Notes: a model not told the origin generated them from the sequence alone. A stretch of 64,000 nt of DNA from Effrenium voratum (GCA_963377175.1 CAUJNA010003316.1:305501-369500); one strand, 5' to 3'. Counted from the stretch's first letter, positions 13,268 through 21,571 are shown. Program-made: numbers and translations.

Positions 13268-13492
13268 AAAAAATAGAAGAAGTAGGGGGCCTGGGGGGAA
13301 GTCTGTTGAGGGTTGCCTGTTATGGTTTTTATGTTCATCTCAAATCTATGTTCCCCCTTATTCGTTTTTAAAAGAGGGTTTTTAGGGAGCTTATTTATCG
13401 TTTTCGTTAAGGTAATCATTTGGGTAAATTGTCGCCTTGTTCATTGTTGGGCTGGGGGCAAACATTTTTTTCATTTGAAAGAGGTAGCCCTT

Positions 13493-13738
13493 TTAGTAGT
13501 TATCAAGTTCTGGGGTGTTGGTGGGTCGTTTGTTTCTTTGACGTTTATCTCTACAATTATTTATTTTTGTTCTACACTCTTGACAATATTTATATCTTCT
13601 TCCACTTTTTACATTTCCAAATTCATCAATTGTTTTATCATAAAGACATCTGTTGCATTTGAAGAATTCACCATAGTCTTCTGTTGCTTTTTCTTCTGTC
13701 ATTCCATAATTATTCATTATAGTTTGCTTCACAACCAT
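13493..13738 (-). CDS. Small zinc-binding protein in left TIR (81 aa)
   Basis: An 81-residue protein with two CxxC pairs (C28/C31 and C52/C55) separated by a basic, aromatic stretch (FKCNRC...YKYCQECR). The spacing fits a zinc ribbon of the kind often attached to HNH or GIY-YIG nucleases of large DNA viruses. A nuclease core is absent, so it may be a stand-alone DNA-binding module. An identical copy lies in the right TIR (34872-35117), so the gene is present twice and both copies read outward. Function unknown. Confidence 0.6.
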   Translation of the reverse strand: MVVKQTIMNNYGMTEEKATEDYGEFFKCNRCLYDKTIDEFGNVKSGRRYKYCQECRTKINNCRDKRQRNKRPTNTPELDNY

Positions 13739-13890
13739 TTCTTAATATATCTTAACAACTTCTTTTTATGTGATTTTTATGTGATTGTCTAGTTATGTTT
13801 TATAGGTTGAAATTACAGTATAATGAAAGGTTATAAAAGTTTACACTGTTTAATCATATTATAATTAAATATTATGATTAAGCCATGAAA

Positions 13891-14415
13891 TCATTGTTTC
13901 TGTTTTCTATAAATTTCAATTGCAACATGTTCGATAGTAATGATTTCGTGTCGTTTCATAGTCTGTTTGGTTTCTTCAACTGCTTGTTCAATATGGTATT
14001 GTAATGACGCTCTACTTGAAATCTTATTCTGTTTAGATGATGAATAAGAACGACTGTTGCAAATATTATTATTATACATAATTTTTGAACTAACTACTAT
14101 TCCAACCTGTATTTCTTCATCATACTTCATCATTCTTAATAATTCTTTTGGTGGTTTCAACGCATATGAAAGCGCTTTATCACCTTTTAAGCATTTATTG
14201 CGAATCTCAACATAATATCTACTTTCTCCTACTCGTTCAGTGTAAATAGACGGTTTCCATTTCCTTTGTAATTCTCTTAAAGCATCACATTGTTTCAGTC
14301 TTCGCCACCCTTCACTACCATTAATGTAAGTAGTGATGATTGAAACTAAGCCTTCAGGTAAGCTAGCGCAATTCTCATCCATAAAATTATTCTCTGACAT
14401 TTTACCCTTACTCAT
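13891..14415 (-). CDS. TIR-encoded protein, left copy (174 aa), F-box-like N-terminus
   Basis: This gene is duplicated because it sits in the TIR. Residues 19-53 (LPEGLVSIITTY, then L-x-x-C and RKW) have the LP...I...Y...L...W spacing of an F-box, a helix bundle that recruits substrates to SCF ubiquitin ligases. The resemblance is weak and is my inference. The rest is basic and helical. A perfect AAAACTACTTAAAGA promoter element lies 27 nt upstream, shared with four other genes, so it is probably expressed early. It differs from the right copy at nine residues: 13, 14, 38, 44, 48, 107, 115, 119 and 121. Confidence 0.65.
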   Translation of the reverse strand: MSKGKMSENNFMDENCASLPEGLVSIITTYINGSEGWRRLKQCDALRELQRKWKPSIYTERVGESRYYVEIRNKCLKGDKALSYALKPPKELLRMMKYDEEIQVGIVVSSKIMYNNNICNSRSYSSSKQNKISSRASLQYHIEQAVEETKQTMKRHEIITIEHVAIEIYRKQKQ

Positions 14416-14442
14416 TTTTCTCTTAATATATAAGGCTTTTTC

Positions 14443-14457
14443 TCTTTAAGTAGTTTT
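14443..14457 (-). promoter_or_regulatory. Early-type promoter element (left TIR gene)
   Basis: AAAACTACTTAAAGA on the minus strand, 27 nt before the start at 14415, with an AT-rich TTATATATTAA box in between. One of five identical copies in the element. Confidence 0.7.
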
Positions 14458-14507
14458 GGCTAGGGGTTGCTGGTCGGCTGGTCTGGGTTTCAGGTTTAAT
14501 TTAAATG

Positions 14508-14634
14508 TCTGTGTGAGCCAGACCTTGCTGTGCGAGCCAGACCTTACTGTGTGAGCCAAACCTTGCTGTGTGAGCCTGACTGTGTTGTGTGAGCCTGACT
14601 GTGTTGTGTGAGCCAGACCTTGTTACTTGAGCCA
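14508..14634. repeat. 19-20 bp minisatellite (GTGTGAGCC...), about 7 copies
   Basis: Degenerate units built on TGTGTGAGCCAGACCTTGC. They are GC-richer than the surrounding element, absent from the right end, and abut the inner edge of the left TIR. Confidence 0.85.
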
Positions 14635-14640
14635 TTCTCC

Positions 14641-14794
14641 CCTTAATTGGGGAGTTCGCCCCCCTTAATTGGGGAGTTCGCCCCCCTTAATTGGGGAGTT
14701 CGCCCCCCTTAATTGGGGAGTTCGCCCCCCTTAATTGGGGAGTTCGCCCCCCTTAATTGGGGAGTTCGCCCCCCTTAATTGGGGAGTTTACCCA
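14641..14794. repeat. 22-bp tandem repeat, 7 copies
   Basis: Seven copies starting at 14641, 14663, 14685, 14707, 14729, 14751 and 14773, six of them identical. Each holds CCCCTTAATTGGGG, which can fold as a short GC stem. The last copy carries the stop codon that ends the truncated methyltransferase. Confidence 0.93.
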
Positions 14795-14888
14795 CCGTTT
14801 TCAAATCCAATGATATAACATTATAACCGAGCGACTTTGCTACTTTACCAACTGAAGAAGTACCACTAAATAGTTCTAATAAGTGCAT
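14775..14888 (-). pseudogene. Truncated DNA methyltransferase (first 37 codons)
   Basis: A 37-codon frame starts with ATG at 14888 and reads ELFSGTSSVGKVA at residues 5-17 and VISLDLK at 24-30. This is motif I of S-adenosylmethionine-dependent DNA methyltransferases (the FxGxG loop and the following acidic strand that hold the cofactor). The frame then runs into the 22-bp tandem repeat and stops at 14775-14777. Methyltransferases normally exceed 200 residues, so the catalytic part is missing. The start and motif I look well preserved, which suggests recent loss. It may have methylated the element or host DNA when whole. Family call fairly sure, target specificity unknown. Confidence 0.6.
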
Positions 14889-14906
14889 ATATTATTAGAA
14901 CTATTT
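14868..14906. terminator. 13-bp inverted repeat with 13-nt loop
   Basis: AAATAGTTCTAAT and its complement, at 14868-14880 and 14894-14906. It lies across the end of the GIY-YIG gene and the start of the methyltransferase remnant. A transcript-end or processing hairpin is likely, but a role in translation control is also possible. Confidence 0.5.
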
Positions 14907-15465
14907 AGATATTAATATTTTCACATACATATCGTTGATGTTTTTCAGTTCTCTCGTGTCTTCTTATATCACATTTCCTGAAAACACCACCACATTCACA
15001 TTCAATAGGTTCTTTTCGTTTTTCCAATATTGTTTCTTTGTTTTGGTGGTAGTGCTCCCTACTTTTATTACATATATGTTCTTTGTTGTTTTCTGCGTAT
15101 TCCTTCCTCATATTTTGATAGTGTTCCTTATTGTCTTCCTTCCACTCATTAATTGTTCTACCTACCACACATCTATTCACACAATCATTATTTTGAATGT
15201 AATAACCTTCTCTTTTCATTAACTGTTCTCTGTTTTCACATGGGTAGTCTTCTAATAATTCAATCTTACAGTTGTCCATTCCATATTCATCAAACAACAA
15301 ACGACAGTTTGTTTTATTATTCCATTGTTCTGCCTTGTTATAATTTTGTCTATGTCTTGCCATTCTTTGGCTCAAGCTTTCACAGGTGCTTCCGATGTAG
15401 CACTTATTATAACCAACATCTGTTATTTTGTAAATCTTTGCGTTTTTATATTTACTGCTATCCAT
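14905..15465 (-). CDS. GIY-YIG endonuclease with C-terminal zinc finger (186 aa)
   Basis: The GIY-YIG core is at residues 10-90: KIYKI, then YIGST (23-27), arginines in RMARHR (about 35-39) and the metal-binding Glu86 in KREGYYI. Such enzymes cut one DNA strand at a time and are common as homing endonucleases or repair nucleases. A Lys/Glu/Asn-rich linker follows, then a C2H2-like finger (C156, C158, H170, H176) likely to bind DNA. A second nuclease with the same end module lies at 26458-27231. It may be a homing gene spreading between elements, or may act in replication or recombination. Upstream sequence only loosely resembles the early promoter. Confidence 0.85.
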   Translation of the reverse strand: MDSSKYKNAKIYKITDVGYNKCYIGSTCESLSQRMARHRQNYNKAEQWNNKTNCRLLFDEYGMDNCKIELLEDYPCENREQLMKREGYYIQNNDCVNRCVVGRTINEWKEDNKEHYQNMRKEYAENNKEHICNKSREHYHQNKETILEKRKEPIECECGGVFRKCDIRRHERTEKHQRYVCENINI

Positions 15466-15488
15466 TAATAACCTTAGTTATCTTTTCT

Positions 15489-18400
15489 TTAACGCAGTTT
15501 ATAATGTCCATAAGGCAGTGAATTGAAAGCATCAATGTAAAACCTTTTATTTTCATAATTACTGAGTGATTGCTTGACTTGAGACATTGAAAATAATTGA
15601 TGGTTGCGACTACGAATAAAATTATATGTTATTTCATGCTTTTTGTTTTGAAATAATGCTTCGTGGTAGTTTTGGTAAGTCAGTTCTTTCTTCACCTTGT
15701 GTTTCACTACACCTTTTGATTTCTTTTGTTCTTCTTCTTCACCGTGTATTGTAAAAGCATACGATTTAGGCTTTAACCCTATGAATTGTGTTATTGTTTG
15801 ACCGTTGCACTCATCCTTGAAATAACCGAGTTTTTTCTTATTTGTTTTGTCATGGCAGGGGTGTTCAGGTGGATAATCGCTAAAGTCCATATATTGGTTT
15901 AATTCTTTGAAGTCCTTGTAGATGTCCTCAGTGAATGTTTGAATTACATAACTGTCAGTATCAGTATAAACCAGTTTGATGTTTTCATTGTATTTCTTCT
16001 TAAGAACATCATAGTAGAACTGATACATATGTAATTTACTGATGTCAAGGATTGTCATTCCTAAGAAAATCGGTTTGTCCAGTTTCAGCTTCGCTTTAGT
16101 TTTTTCAACTCCTACAAGGTTTTCATTAATAATAAATCTATTTTTGAATGTTGGATTATTAACACATTTTTCGTATCTAACTTCATTATCAACTAATTCA
16201 AAGTCCATATGATTTCGTTTGTCTTCCATAGTTTTTCCATACACAGAATTATTCATTAATTTGAATAAATCTTTCTCAAAATCGCTTTTGGCTTCTTTCC
16301 TTTTACCTGTGTTAAAATCAATCCACGGTTTCAACCATGCCCTCTGTTGAAATTTTATTATCCTATGGACTTTTGTCATTTTCATTCCCATTTTCAAATA
16401 ATACTGTAAAGTCTTGATATGAACCACATATTTTTCTTTATCCTTTAGATTTAATATTAACTTACTTGTTTTCTCATCCTTGGGATTTTTGCCATCATAA
16501 TATATTTTGTAGACTTGCTTTTGATAATCAGAAAGCATACTAACATTTACATTCATTATTTCAGGCGCTAGTGGATAGTCAGAGTGGAAGTCGTGCAATG
16601 TTTCGGGATATTCCAAATCAACTTCCATAATATAACCGAACTCATCGTTTTCATTCCATTTTTCAACACTGGGCGTTTTCTTTGCCCACTTGATATTTTT
16701 TAGCGGTAATTTCTGGGACATTGCTAAACCATACAAGTTATTAGCATCCAAGTAGCTAATATAATTTGATGGCTTGTTCTCATCATATGCTTCCCCCATA
16801 TACTTATTATTTGCCACCGCTAATTTATGACTGACTTGACACATTCCTCCTCTCATTCCCTTTTCAACCATCTCAAACATTTCTTGGTCATGCAATTGTT
16901 CTATTTCAACACCAGTTTTTAGAAGCATCGCGTCCCATGCGAAATTTGGCAATGTGTAATAATGAGCGGGGTCTAAACCGTAGTATTCCATACACAAGTC
17001 TCTAAAGTTTTCAAATACATCGGTCAGTAGTAAAACATCAGTTCTTAAATACAAGTCGTGATACTGCCCGAGTGTTCTAATCCCGAAGTGCTTCCATACT
17101 TTCAGTGCCCTTTCATAATCTTTATCACTTACATGTTCCTCACTTAATTTACTGTAAAACGCTTCTTTCGGTGGTAAAGCCCTTTCCTTAAATCTTTCAA
17201 AATCATCAAAGTAGTCATAGGGATAAATACCCTTATCAGTTAATAAATTCAAATCTTCATCGGTTTTAACATATGGGTTTCTAACGCTGTATCTGAAATT
17301 GTTCTTCCAATTCTCACGCTTTTTATCATCCTCATATTTACTCAACCTGACCAACTTATCCAACGAAGACGATAAGAAACTGAAACTGTCCTTGAAACAA
17401 AGATTTTTAAAACCAAAGGTTATAAACTTTTCGCTGTTCTGAGCGATACATTCTATTTTAGAATTCTTGTTCAGTTCGTGAGCCTTGTTGATGATTAAGT
17501 GGGCATCATAGTTTTTAAGGTTATGAAGAAACACAGGGATTTTATAATATCTCATACTAAATCGTAGATTGCAGTCCTCGTGGGCGCAACCTCTATACTG
17601 TCCCGTAAAGTGGCAATGGTCCCAACACTTCTTTTCTCCTTCCTCAAATTTGTTTCCACAAATGAAGCAGTTAGTGGCATTATTGAAGTCCTCCCAGTCC
17701 TTCTCGGTTTCAATACGGTCTTTGTCCTCCTTCATTTTCTCCAAAACTTCCTCTCTGACTTTATTGATTTTCTCAACAAATTTATCCATACAATCCTGAC
17801 CTCTGTATAAGTAAGGCTCACTACTTCCGGTTATAGCATTGACTACATTAATCATAAAACCACACGGACGATGATTTTGATATGATGTAGTTTTAGCTTT
17901 TGCCGATTTGCTTTTAACATCAATTGGCACAGTTAAACATTCAAAGTCGGCATAGATTACGAATGGAGCTTTAAGTTTCTTGAAATGGTTTTTGAATTCT
18001 ATTGTTTCACCTGCTTTTGGCATTTCTATTTTTTGACCCTCAACTGCTAGACATCCTTGTTCTTCGTGTTTCTTTAAAAGTTCTTCGGTCTTGAAACCAT
18101 GTGAGCAGGTTCTACAGTGATACTTCTTCGCCTTCATCTTGTTAGTCTGACTACTCATTAACTTATCATAATTTTTGATATAAGCGTAATGGGATTTAAC
18201 ATCATCAGTCAATTTAATCAAATCGATTTTGTGTTGTGCTTGTGGGTTGTTGCTTCTTTTGTATAATAAAATAGTTTTACTATTCGTATCGGGGTTTATG
18301 TAATAAACATTGACCGATATGTGTTTGTTCTGTTCTTCAAATAGTTCAATCTCATCATTACCTACTGGAAAGTCAATATTATCCCATTTGATAAATTTGT

Positions 18401-18878
18401 CATCTACATATTTCTTATAATGATACATCTCGCAGGGATGGTCTTTTTTGAATAACTCATAAAATCCACATTGAACGGAATATTTAAAACATAAGTCGTC
18501 CTCATTTTTAATGTTAATACAAGCCTTTTTGTTTGCCACCCAGTCGGGCAATGGAATAAAGGATGAACCACGGGTAGGATTGTACCTATCATAACTGATG
18601 ACTAACTTTTCAACTTGACCAAGAACCAATCCCGACTGAATGTATTCGGTTATTTCAATTTGTGTCTCAATGTCGTGCCCAATGTTGTTTAAGACGGTGT
18701 TCAACTCGTCGGGATTATGAATATTGTATCTTCTGCTTCTTAACCGCCTTTGAATAAGTTCGTTGGCGGGATTTTTGAATGATAAATCGGTTTCCACGAT
18801 TATTTTCATGTTCGGGTTTCTGTTCAGGAATTCGGCCAGTCGTTGCTTCTGGTATTTTAAGTAGGATAAACCTTTCAT
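15489..18878 (-). CDS. polB: Protein-primed family B DNA polymerase
   Basis: An 1129-residue DNA_pol_B_2-type polymerase that starts replication from a terminal protein at the TIR ends. Exonuclease motifs: Exo I with D311/E313 (YADFE), Exo II HNLKNYDAHL (452-461), Exo III YLRTD (610-614). Polymerase motifs: A with D711 (YLDANNLYG), B KLMNNSVYG (873-881), C YTDTDS (971-976). Between Exo I and II lies a CxxC...DHCHFTGQYRG segment (404-436) like endonuclease VII zinc modules, usual in eukaryotic elements of this family. A zinc finger (C254, C257, H271, C276) precedes the exonuclease. All catalytic residues are present, so the gene looks functional. Its start lies inside the 173-aa ORF upstream, with which it probably shares an early transcript. 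Confidence 0.96.
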   Translation of the reverse strand: MKGLSYLKYQKQRLAEFLNRNPNMKIIVETDLSFKNPANELIQRRLRSRRYNIHNPDELNTVLNNIGHDIETQIEITEYIQSGLVLGQVEKLVISYDRYNPTRGSSFIPLPDWVANKKACINIKNEDDLCFKYSVQCGFYELFKKDHPCEMYHYKKYVDDKFIKWDNIDFPVGNDEIELFEEQNKHISVNVYYINPDTNSKTILLYKRSNNPQAQHKIDLIKLTDDVKSHYAYIKNYDKLMSSQTNKMKAKKYHCRTCSHGFKTEELLKKHEEQGCLAVEGQKIEMPKAGETIEFKNHFKKLKAPFVIYADFECLTVPIDVKSKSAKAKTTSYQNHRPCGFMINVVNAITGSSEPYLYRGQDCMDKFVEKINKVREEVLEKMKEDKDRIETEKDWEDFNNATNCFICGNKFEEGEKKCWDHCHFTGQYRGCAHEDCNLRFSMRYYKIPVFLHNLKNYDAHLIINKAHELNKNSKIECIAQNSEKFITFGFKNLCFKDSFSFLSSSLDKLVRLSKYEDDKKRENWKNNFRYSVRNPYVKTDEDLNLLTDKGIYPYDYFDDFERFKERALPPKEAFYSKLSEEHVSDKDYERALKVWKHFGIRTLGQYHDLYLRTDVLLLTDVFENFRDLCMEYYGLDPAHYYTLPNFAWDAMLLKTGVEIEQLHDQEMFEMVEKGMRGGMCQVSHKLAVANNKYMGEAYDENKPSNYISYLDANNLYGLAMSQKLPLKNIKWAKKTPSVEKWNENDEFGYIMEVDLEYPETLHDFHSDYPLAPEIMNVNVSMLSDYQKQVYKIYYDGKNPKDEKTSKLILNLKDKEKYVVHIKTLQYYLKMGMKMTKVHRIIKFQQRAWLKPWIDFNTGKRKEAKSDFEKDLFKLMNNSVYGKTMEDKRNHMDFELVDNEVRYEKCVNNPTFKNRFIINENLVGVEKTKAKLKLDKPIFLGMTILDISKLHMYQFYYDVLKKKYNENIKLVYTDTDSYVIQTFTEDIYKDFKELNQYMDFSDYPPEHPCHDKTNKKKLGYFKDECNGQTITQFIGLKPKSYAFTIHGEEEEQKKSKGVVKHKVKKELTYQNYHEALFQNKKHEITYNFIRSRNHQLFSMSQVKQSLSNYENKRFYIDAFNSLPYGHYKLR

Positions 18879-19236
18879 TCCCTTTTAACCTTATATCACT
18901 TACCGAGTAGGTGTTGGCGTATCCCTTGAACGCTTGTTGCTCGTCTGTGATTTTGGACTTGAATCGCTTGACATAATCCTGTAAGGGTCTGCCTCTCGTT
19001 AGTTTTAGATAATTAGCACCTTTCATTAAAAGGCCATGCTTTCTATATCCTTCACTCCTCGCCACTTCCTTGAGTTTCGTGTTCAATACGTTTGAAACTG
19101 GTTTGTTCTTATCATATCTGTAGGTCTTATCACCTATTTTGAGTTTTTGTGATTGCCTCCCTTCTTTTTGTATTAGTTCGCCTTGTTGGCTGTTTAAAAT
19201 GAAATCTATAATTTTTCCTTCTGTCATGGAAACCAT
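18715..19236 (-). CDS. ORF overlapping the start of polB (173 aa)
   Basis: A basic protein of unknown family. Its last 164 nt overlap the start of polB in another frame. The first 119 residues are unique and contain a Lys/Arg-rich region (KLKIGDKTYRY, TRGRPLQDYVKRFKSK). The early-type promoter element lies 33 nt upstream, so this ORF and polB are probably co-transcribed. It could be a terminal-protein candidate (small, basic, next to a protein-primed polymerase), an accessory factor, or an N-terminal extension joined to polB by frameshifting. A stop codon just before the polB ATG limits where a shift could occur. All of these are inference. Confidence 0.55.
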   Translation of the reverse strand: MVSMTEGKIIDFILNSQQGELIQKEGRQSQKLKIGDKTYRYDKNKPVSNVLNTKLKEVARSEGYRKHGLLMKGANYLKLTRGRPLQDYVKRFKSKITDEQQAFKGYANTYSVSDIRLKGNERFILLKIPEATTGRIPEQKPEHENNRGNRFIIQKSRQRTYSKAVKKQKIQYS

Positions 19237-19269
19237 AATACTATACTCTATATAATATAAGGTATTTTC

Positions 19270-19284
19270 TCTTTAAGTAGTTTT
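19270..19284 (-). promoter_or_regulatory. Early-type promoter element (polB region)
   Basis: AAAACTACTTAAAGA on the minus strand, 33 nt before the ATG at 19236, with TTATATTATATA between. It probably drives the 173-aa ORF and polB. Confidence 0.7.
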
Positions 19285-19385
19285 TCGGGTAGGGGGTCAG
19301 TGTTGGAGAAAATGGGTTTCGGGTTGAGAATGAACGCATTAATCTCATTAAGTGTTTTTAATAAGATGAATGATTATTATTTTTT

Positions 19386-19709
19386 TCATAATGCGCATTG
19401 TCGCGAAGCTTGCAAACAAATTTTAGATTTCTTGTGTTTAGATAAATTTGATTTGCTTGATATCGTCCTTCCGCAGTCCTCACAAGTGTAAGACTGTTTT
19501 AGGTTATTGTTGTAGTAATTCTGGTGGTAGTTCTTCTGGTCGTCCCTCCACCTCACGGGTTGCTCACTGTCATCGCTCGAAGTCTGTTTCTGTTCGCTTA
19601 TCATCTGTAAGACTAAGTCGTTTTCTGCTTTCATCAGTTCAACCATCATATCAAATTCGTCATTCGTTATTCTATGCCGACTTTTACCGTTAATAAAAAT
19701 TCCTGTCAT
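19386..19709 (-). CDS. Small zinc-finger protein (107 aa)
   Basis: An N-terminal helical part (residues 1-45, acidic) is followed by an Asn/Tyr/Gln-rich linker and a single finger at 74-98 (C76, C79, H92, C98; YTCEDCG...NLSKHKKSKIC), a C2HC variant of the classical C2H2 finger. It carries the early promoter element 22 nt upstream. Likely a DNA-binding regulator made before replication; target unknown. Confidence 0.65.
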   Translation of the reverse strand: MTGIFINGKSRHRITNDEFDMMVELMKAENDLVLQMISEQKQTSSDDSEQPVRWRDDQKNYHQNYYNNNLKQSYTCEDCGRTISSKSNLSKHKKSKICLQASRQCAL

Positions 19710-19731
19710 TTTACTATATTAGGGCGTTTTG

Positions 19732-19746
19732 TCTTTAAGTAGTTTT
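19732..19746 (-). promoter_or_regulatory. Early-type promoter element (zinc-finger gene)
   Basis: AAAACTACTTAAAGA on the minus strand, 22 nt before the ATG at 19709. Its upstream end touches the stop codon of the neighbouring 293-aa gene. Confidence 0.7.
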
Positions 19747-20627
19747 TATTTTTTCTTCTTGCCTCGGCTACTTTTTGTATTTGTGCTTTCTGGGCTTCTA
19801 CTCCTGCTTCTTGTTTCCATTTGTTCCCTCGTCCATTCACTACCTCTAGCTATTTCTTGGGGTGAGTTGCTCCTGCTTCTTGTTTCTAATTGTCTTCTGT
19901 TCATTTGATTACCTCTTGCTCTTTCTTCTGGTGAGTGGCTTCTGCTTCTTGCTTCTACCTGTCGTCTTGACCAGAATGATGCCCTTGGATGTTCTTCTTC
20001 CTGTTCCCTTGATTGTTCTGATGGTGTGGATGTCTTCTTGTCATCACGTTTGAATAGTTCAAATACGCTCTTGTCTTCTCCACCTAAAAATATGTTTCTT
20101 AACGACTTTATTTCTCGGCTTTCCTCTTTCTTCTCTTCCTCTCTGACGGTTGATGCTGACGATGATGACGTTAAATGAAGACTTTGTAAATCTTCCTGCT
20201 TTTCATCAGACTGTTTTAAATCAGTATCTTTTACATCGGTTGGTTCATCTGACTTTTTCTTTTCTTCAGTCCTACCTGAAATTGCATTACTATAAATTTC
20301 ATCAGTAAAATCTTTTGCTATATATCGTGTTGTTTGTGCGTCTGCCTCGTTGTTTTCATATAACTGTGATGTTGGCGCTACTTCATCAAACATATCAGGG
20401 AACAATTCATGATGAAGAACTTGTTCATCAGTTTGAACCTTAGCATTCAACCGTAGTCTCCTATCGTATTTTGAAAGGTCAAAATCGTCAAAATCTATAT
20501 TGTTGATTGACAAGTCAATTACCTGTCTTTCGGGGATGATTTCAATTTTTAATCTGTGCGTCATCGCTTCCTTTAGCATTTCTTCAAAAGTAGGACGTCG
20601 GCGTAATCCATAATATTTAACAGTCAT
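19746..20627 (-). CDS. Unknown protein with SR-rich repeat tail (293 aa)
   Basis: The N-terminus has LRRRPTFEEMLKE (8-20), closely like the HLRPSYDELLKE of the next gene upstream (20648-21571), so the two probably share a binding partner. The middle is acidic and low-complexity. The C-terminal third holds three 23-residue repeats starting at about 217, 240 and 263, each with a core like ETRSRSNSPQEIARG, then a Lys tail. SR-type repeats are usual phosphorylation targets and can bind nucleic acid. Its place among capsid-side genes suggests a virion or DNA-condensing role, but this is inference. Family not recognised. Confidence 0.6.
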   Translation of the reverse strand: MTVKYYGLRRRPTFEEMLKEAMTHRLKIEIIPERQVIDLSINNIDFDDFDLSKYDRRLRLNAKVQTDEQVLHHELFPDMFDEVAPTSQLYENNEADAQTTRYIAKDFTDEIYSNAISGRTEEKKKSDEPTDVKDTDLKQSDEKQEDLQSLHLTSSSSASTVREEEKKEESREIKSLRNIFLGGEDKSVFELFKRDDKKTSTPSEQSREQEEEHPRASFWSRRQVEARSRSHSPEERARGNQMNRRQLETRSRSNSPQEIARGSEWTREQMETRSRSRSPESTNTKSSRGKKKK

Positions 20628-20647
20628 ATTAAATATTATATATTTTA

Positions 20648-21571
20648 TTAAACTTCCGCGGGTATTTCTTTAACTGAACCATCCATCACGGTTGGACTAT
20701 CTTCTTTTTCCTTAGGTCGTGGGTGGAAAACTGAGTAATACACTTTATCATTGTAAAACCTTACTAATTTCAATCTGTGTTCCTTCTTGATAAAATCACC
20801 ATCGCTATTAATTAAAGCATTATATAACTCAGTGAATTCTTCATGAACACTGTCTTTAATCTTTCTAAATCCTTTCAGTTTGTCCATGACATCTTTCATC
20901 TCTTCTGGTCTGCTTGCAAGATAAGCGGGTGTTAATTCAGACGCTCTTTTCTTAAACTCGTTGTAACCATAAGCGTCTTCTGCTTTTGGTTCTACTTCAA
21001 CAACTGGGTCGTCTTCTCGTTCATCTTCTTCTTCGCCTTCCTCTAATGGTTCTAATTCTGGCATTTCATCAGCGGACACCATTGAATGAACTTCTACACC
21101 GGCAGGATATGAACTCTTCGATACAGCGCTTGCCATTTCTTCGTGTTGTTGTCTCCAAAGTCTCATTCTTTCAGCAAGTTCTTCTTTCTGTTTCTGTGCT
21201 TCCGTTAGTCCTTCTTGAATGAAAGACTGGTGTTGTTTCAGTGTGTCAGCAAGTTTCAACTCGTCATTAAGTTTATCTCTTACTCTGTCAGAGTCCGACA
21301 TTGCTCCTTTCATAACTTCTCCTCTCCGGTCTAGTTCTTGTTTCTTTTGAATGTCTAAGGCTTCCTTATTATCAAACTGACTACCGTATTGGTTTAATCT
21401 GTATCTTGTCGCTTTTCTGTCTATCACATTTTCAATTGATGGACGGTTCTCATCTCCTACCAACGTTTCTTTCAATAATTCATCATAAGAAGGTCTCAAA
21501 TGTAGTTGTGATTTCAATGACCCTACTTTTACCGGTCCTACTGTATTCAATCTACTAATTGATTTAATCAT
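20648..21571 (-). CDS. Unknown coiled-coil protein (307 aa)
   Basis: Begins with a basic segment and HLRPSYDELLKE (24-35), shared with the 293-aa protein downstream. Residues about 75-155 are predicted coiled coil (LDRRGEVMKGAM, then QKQKEELAERMRL). An acidic stretch follows (LEPLEEGEEEDEREDD), then a Lys-rich C-terminal domain. A late-type TTTCTAAATAAT element lies 15 nt upstream, the same type as before the capsid gene, so a structural or assembly role is likely. No family recognised. Confidence 0.6.
   Translation of the reverse strand: MIKSISRLNTVGPVKVGSLKSQLHLRPSYDELLKETLVGDENRPSIENVIDRKATRYRLNQYGSQFDNKEALDIQKKQELDRRGEVMKGAMSDSDRVRDKLNDELKLADTLKQHQSFIQEGLTEAQKQKEELAERMRLWRQQHEEMASAVSKSSYPAGVEVHSMVSADEMPELEPLEEGEEEDEREDDPVVEVEPKAEDAYGYNEFKKRASELTPAYLASRPEEMKDVMDKLKGFRKIKDSVHEEFTELYNALINSDGDFIKKEHRLKLVRFYNDKVYYSVFHPRPKEKEDSPTVMDGSVKEIPAEV

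Larger units (their letters stand above)
13268..14510. repeat. Left terminal inverted repeat (1243 bp)
   Basis: Reverse complement of 34099-35342. The outer part, about 740 bp including the whole 81-aa gene, appears identical between the two ends. The inner part, with the 174-aa gene and its promoter, differs at about 20 positions plus a one-base G indel near 14465. The repeat stops at ATTTAAATGTCT (14510); beyond this the two ends are unrelated. Confidence 0.96.

Noticed and set aside
13054..13419. ORF crossing the left boundary, with its mirror at 35191-35418
   Set aside because: Begins in the TIR and runs into host satellite on each side. The 50 residues inside the TIR have no domain. Probably spurious.
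13313..13792. 159-codon ORF in the TIR (second copy 34818-35297)
   Set aside because: Antisense to the zinc-binding gene, very Phe/Ile-rich, with no domain. A shadow of AT-rich coding sequence.
14641..14794. CRISPR-like regularly spaced repeat
   Set aside because: The 22-bp units are directly adjacent with no spacers. It is a plain tandem repeat.
14800..14888. tRNA-like sequence on the minus strand (CAGTTGGTAAAGTAGC)
   Set aside because: No closed acceptor or anticodon stem. The same bases translate cleanly as a methyltransferase motif I, which explains them better.
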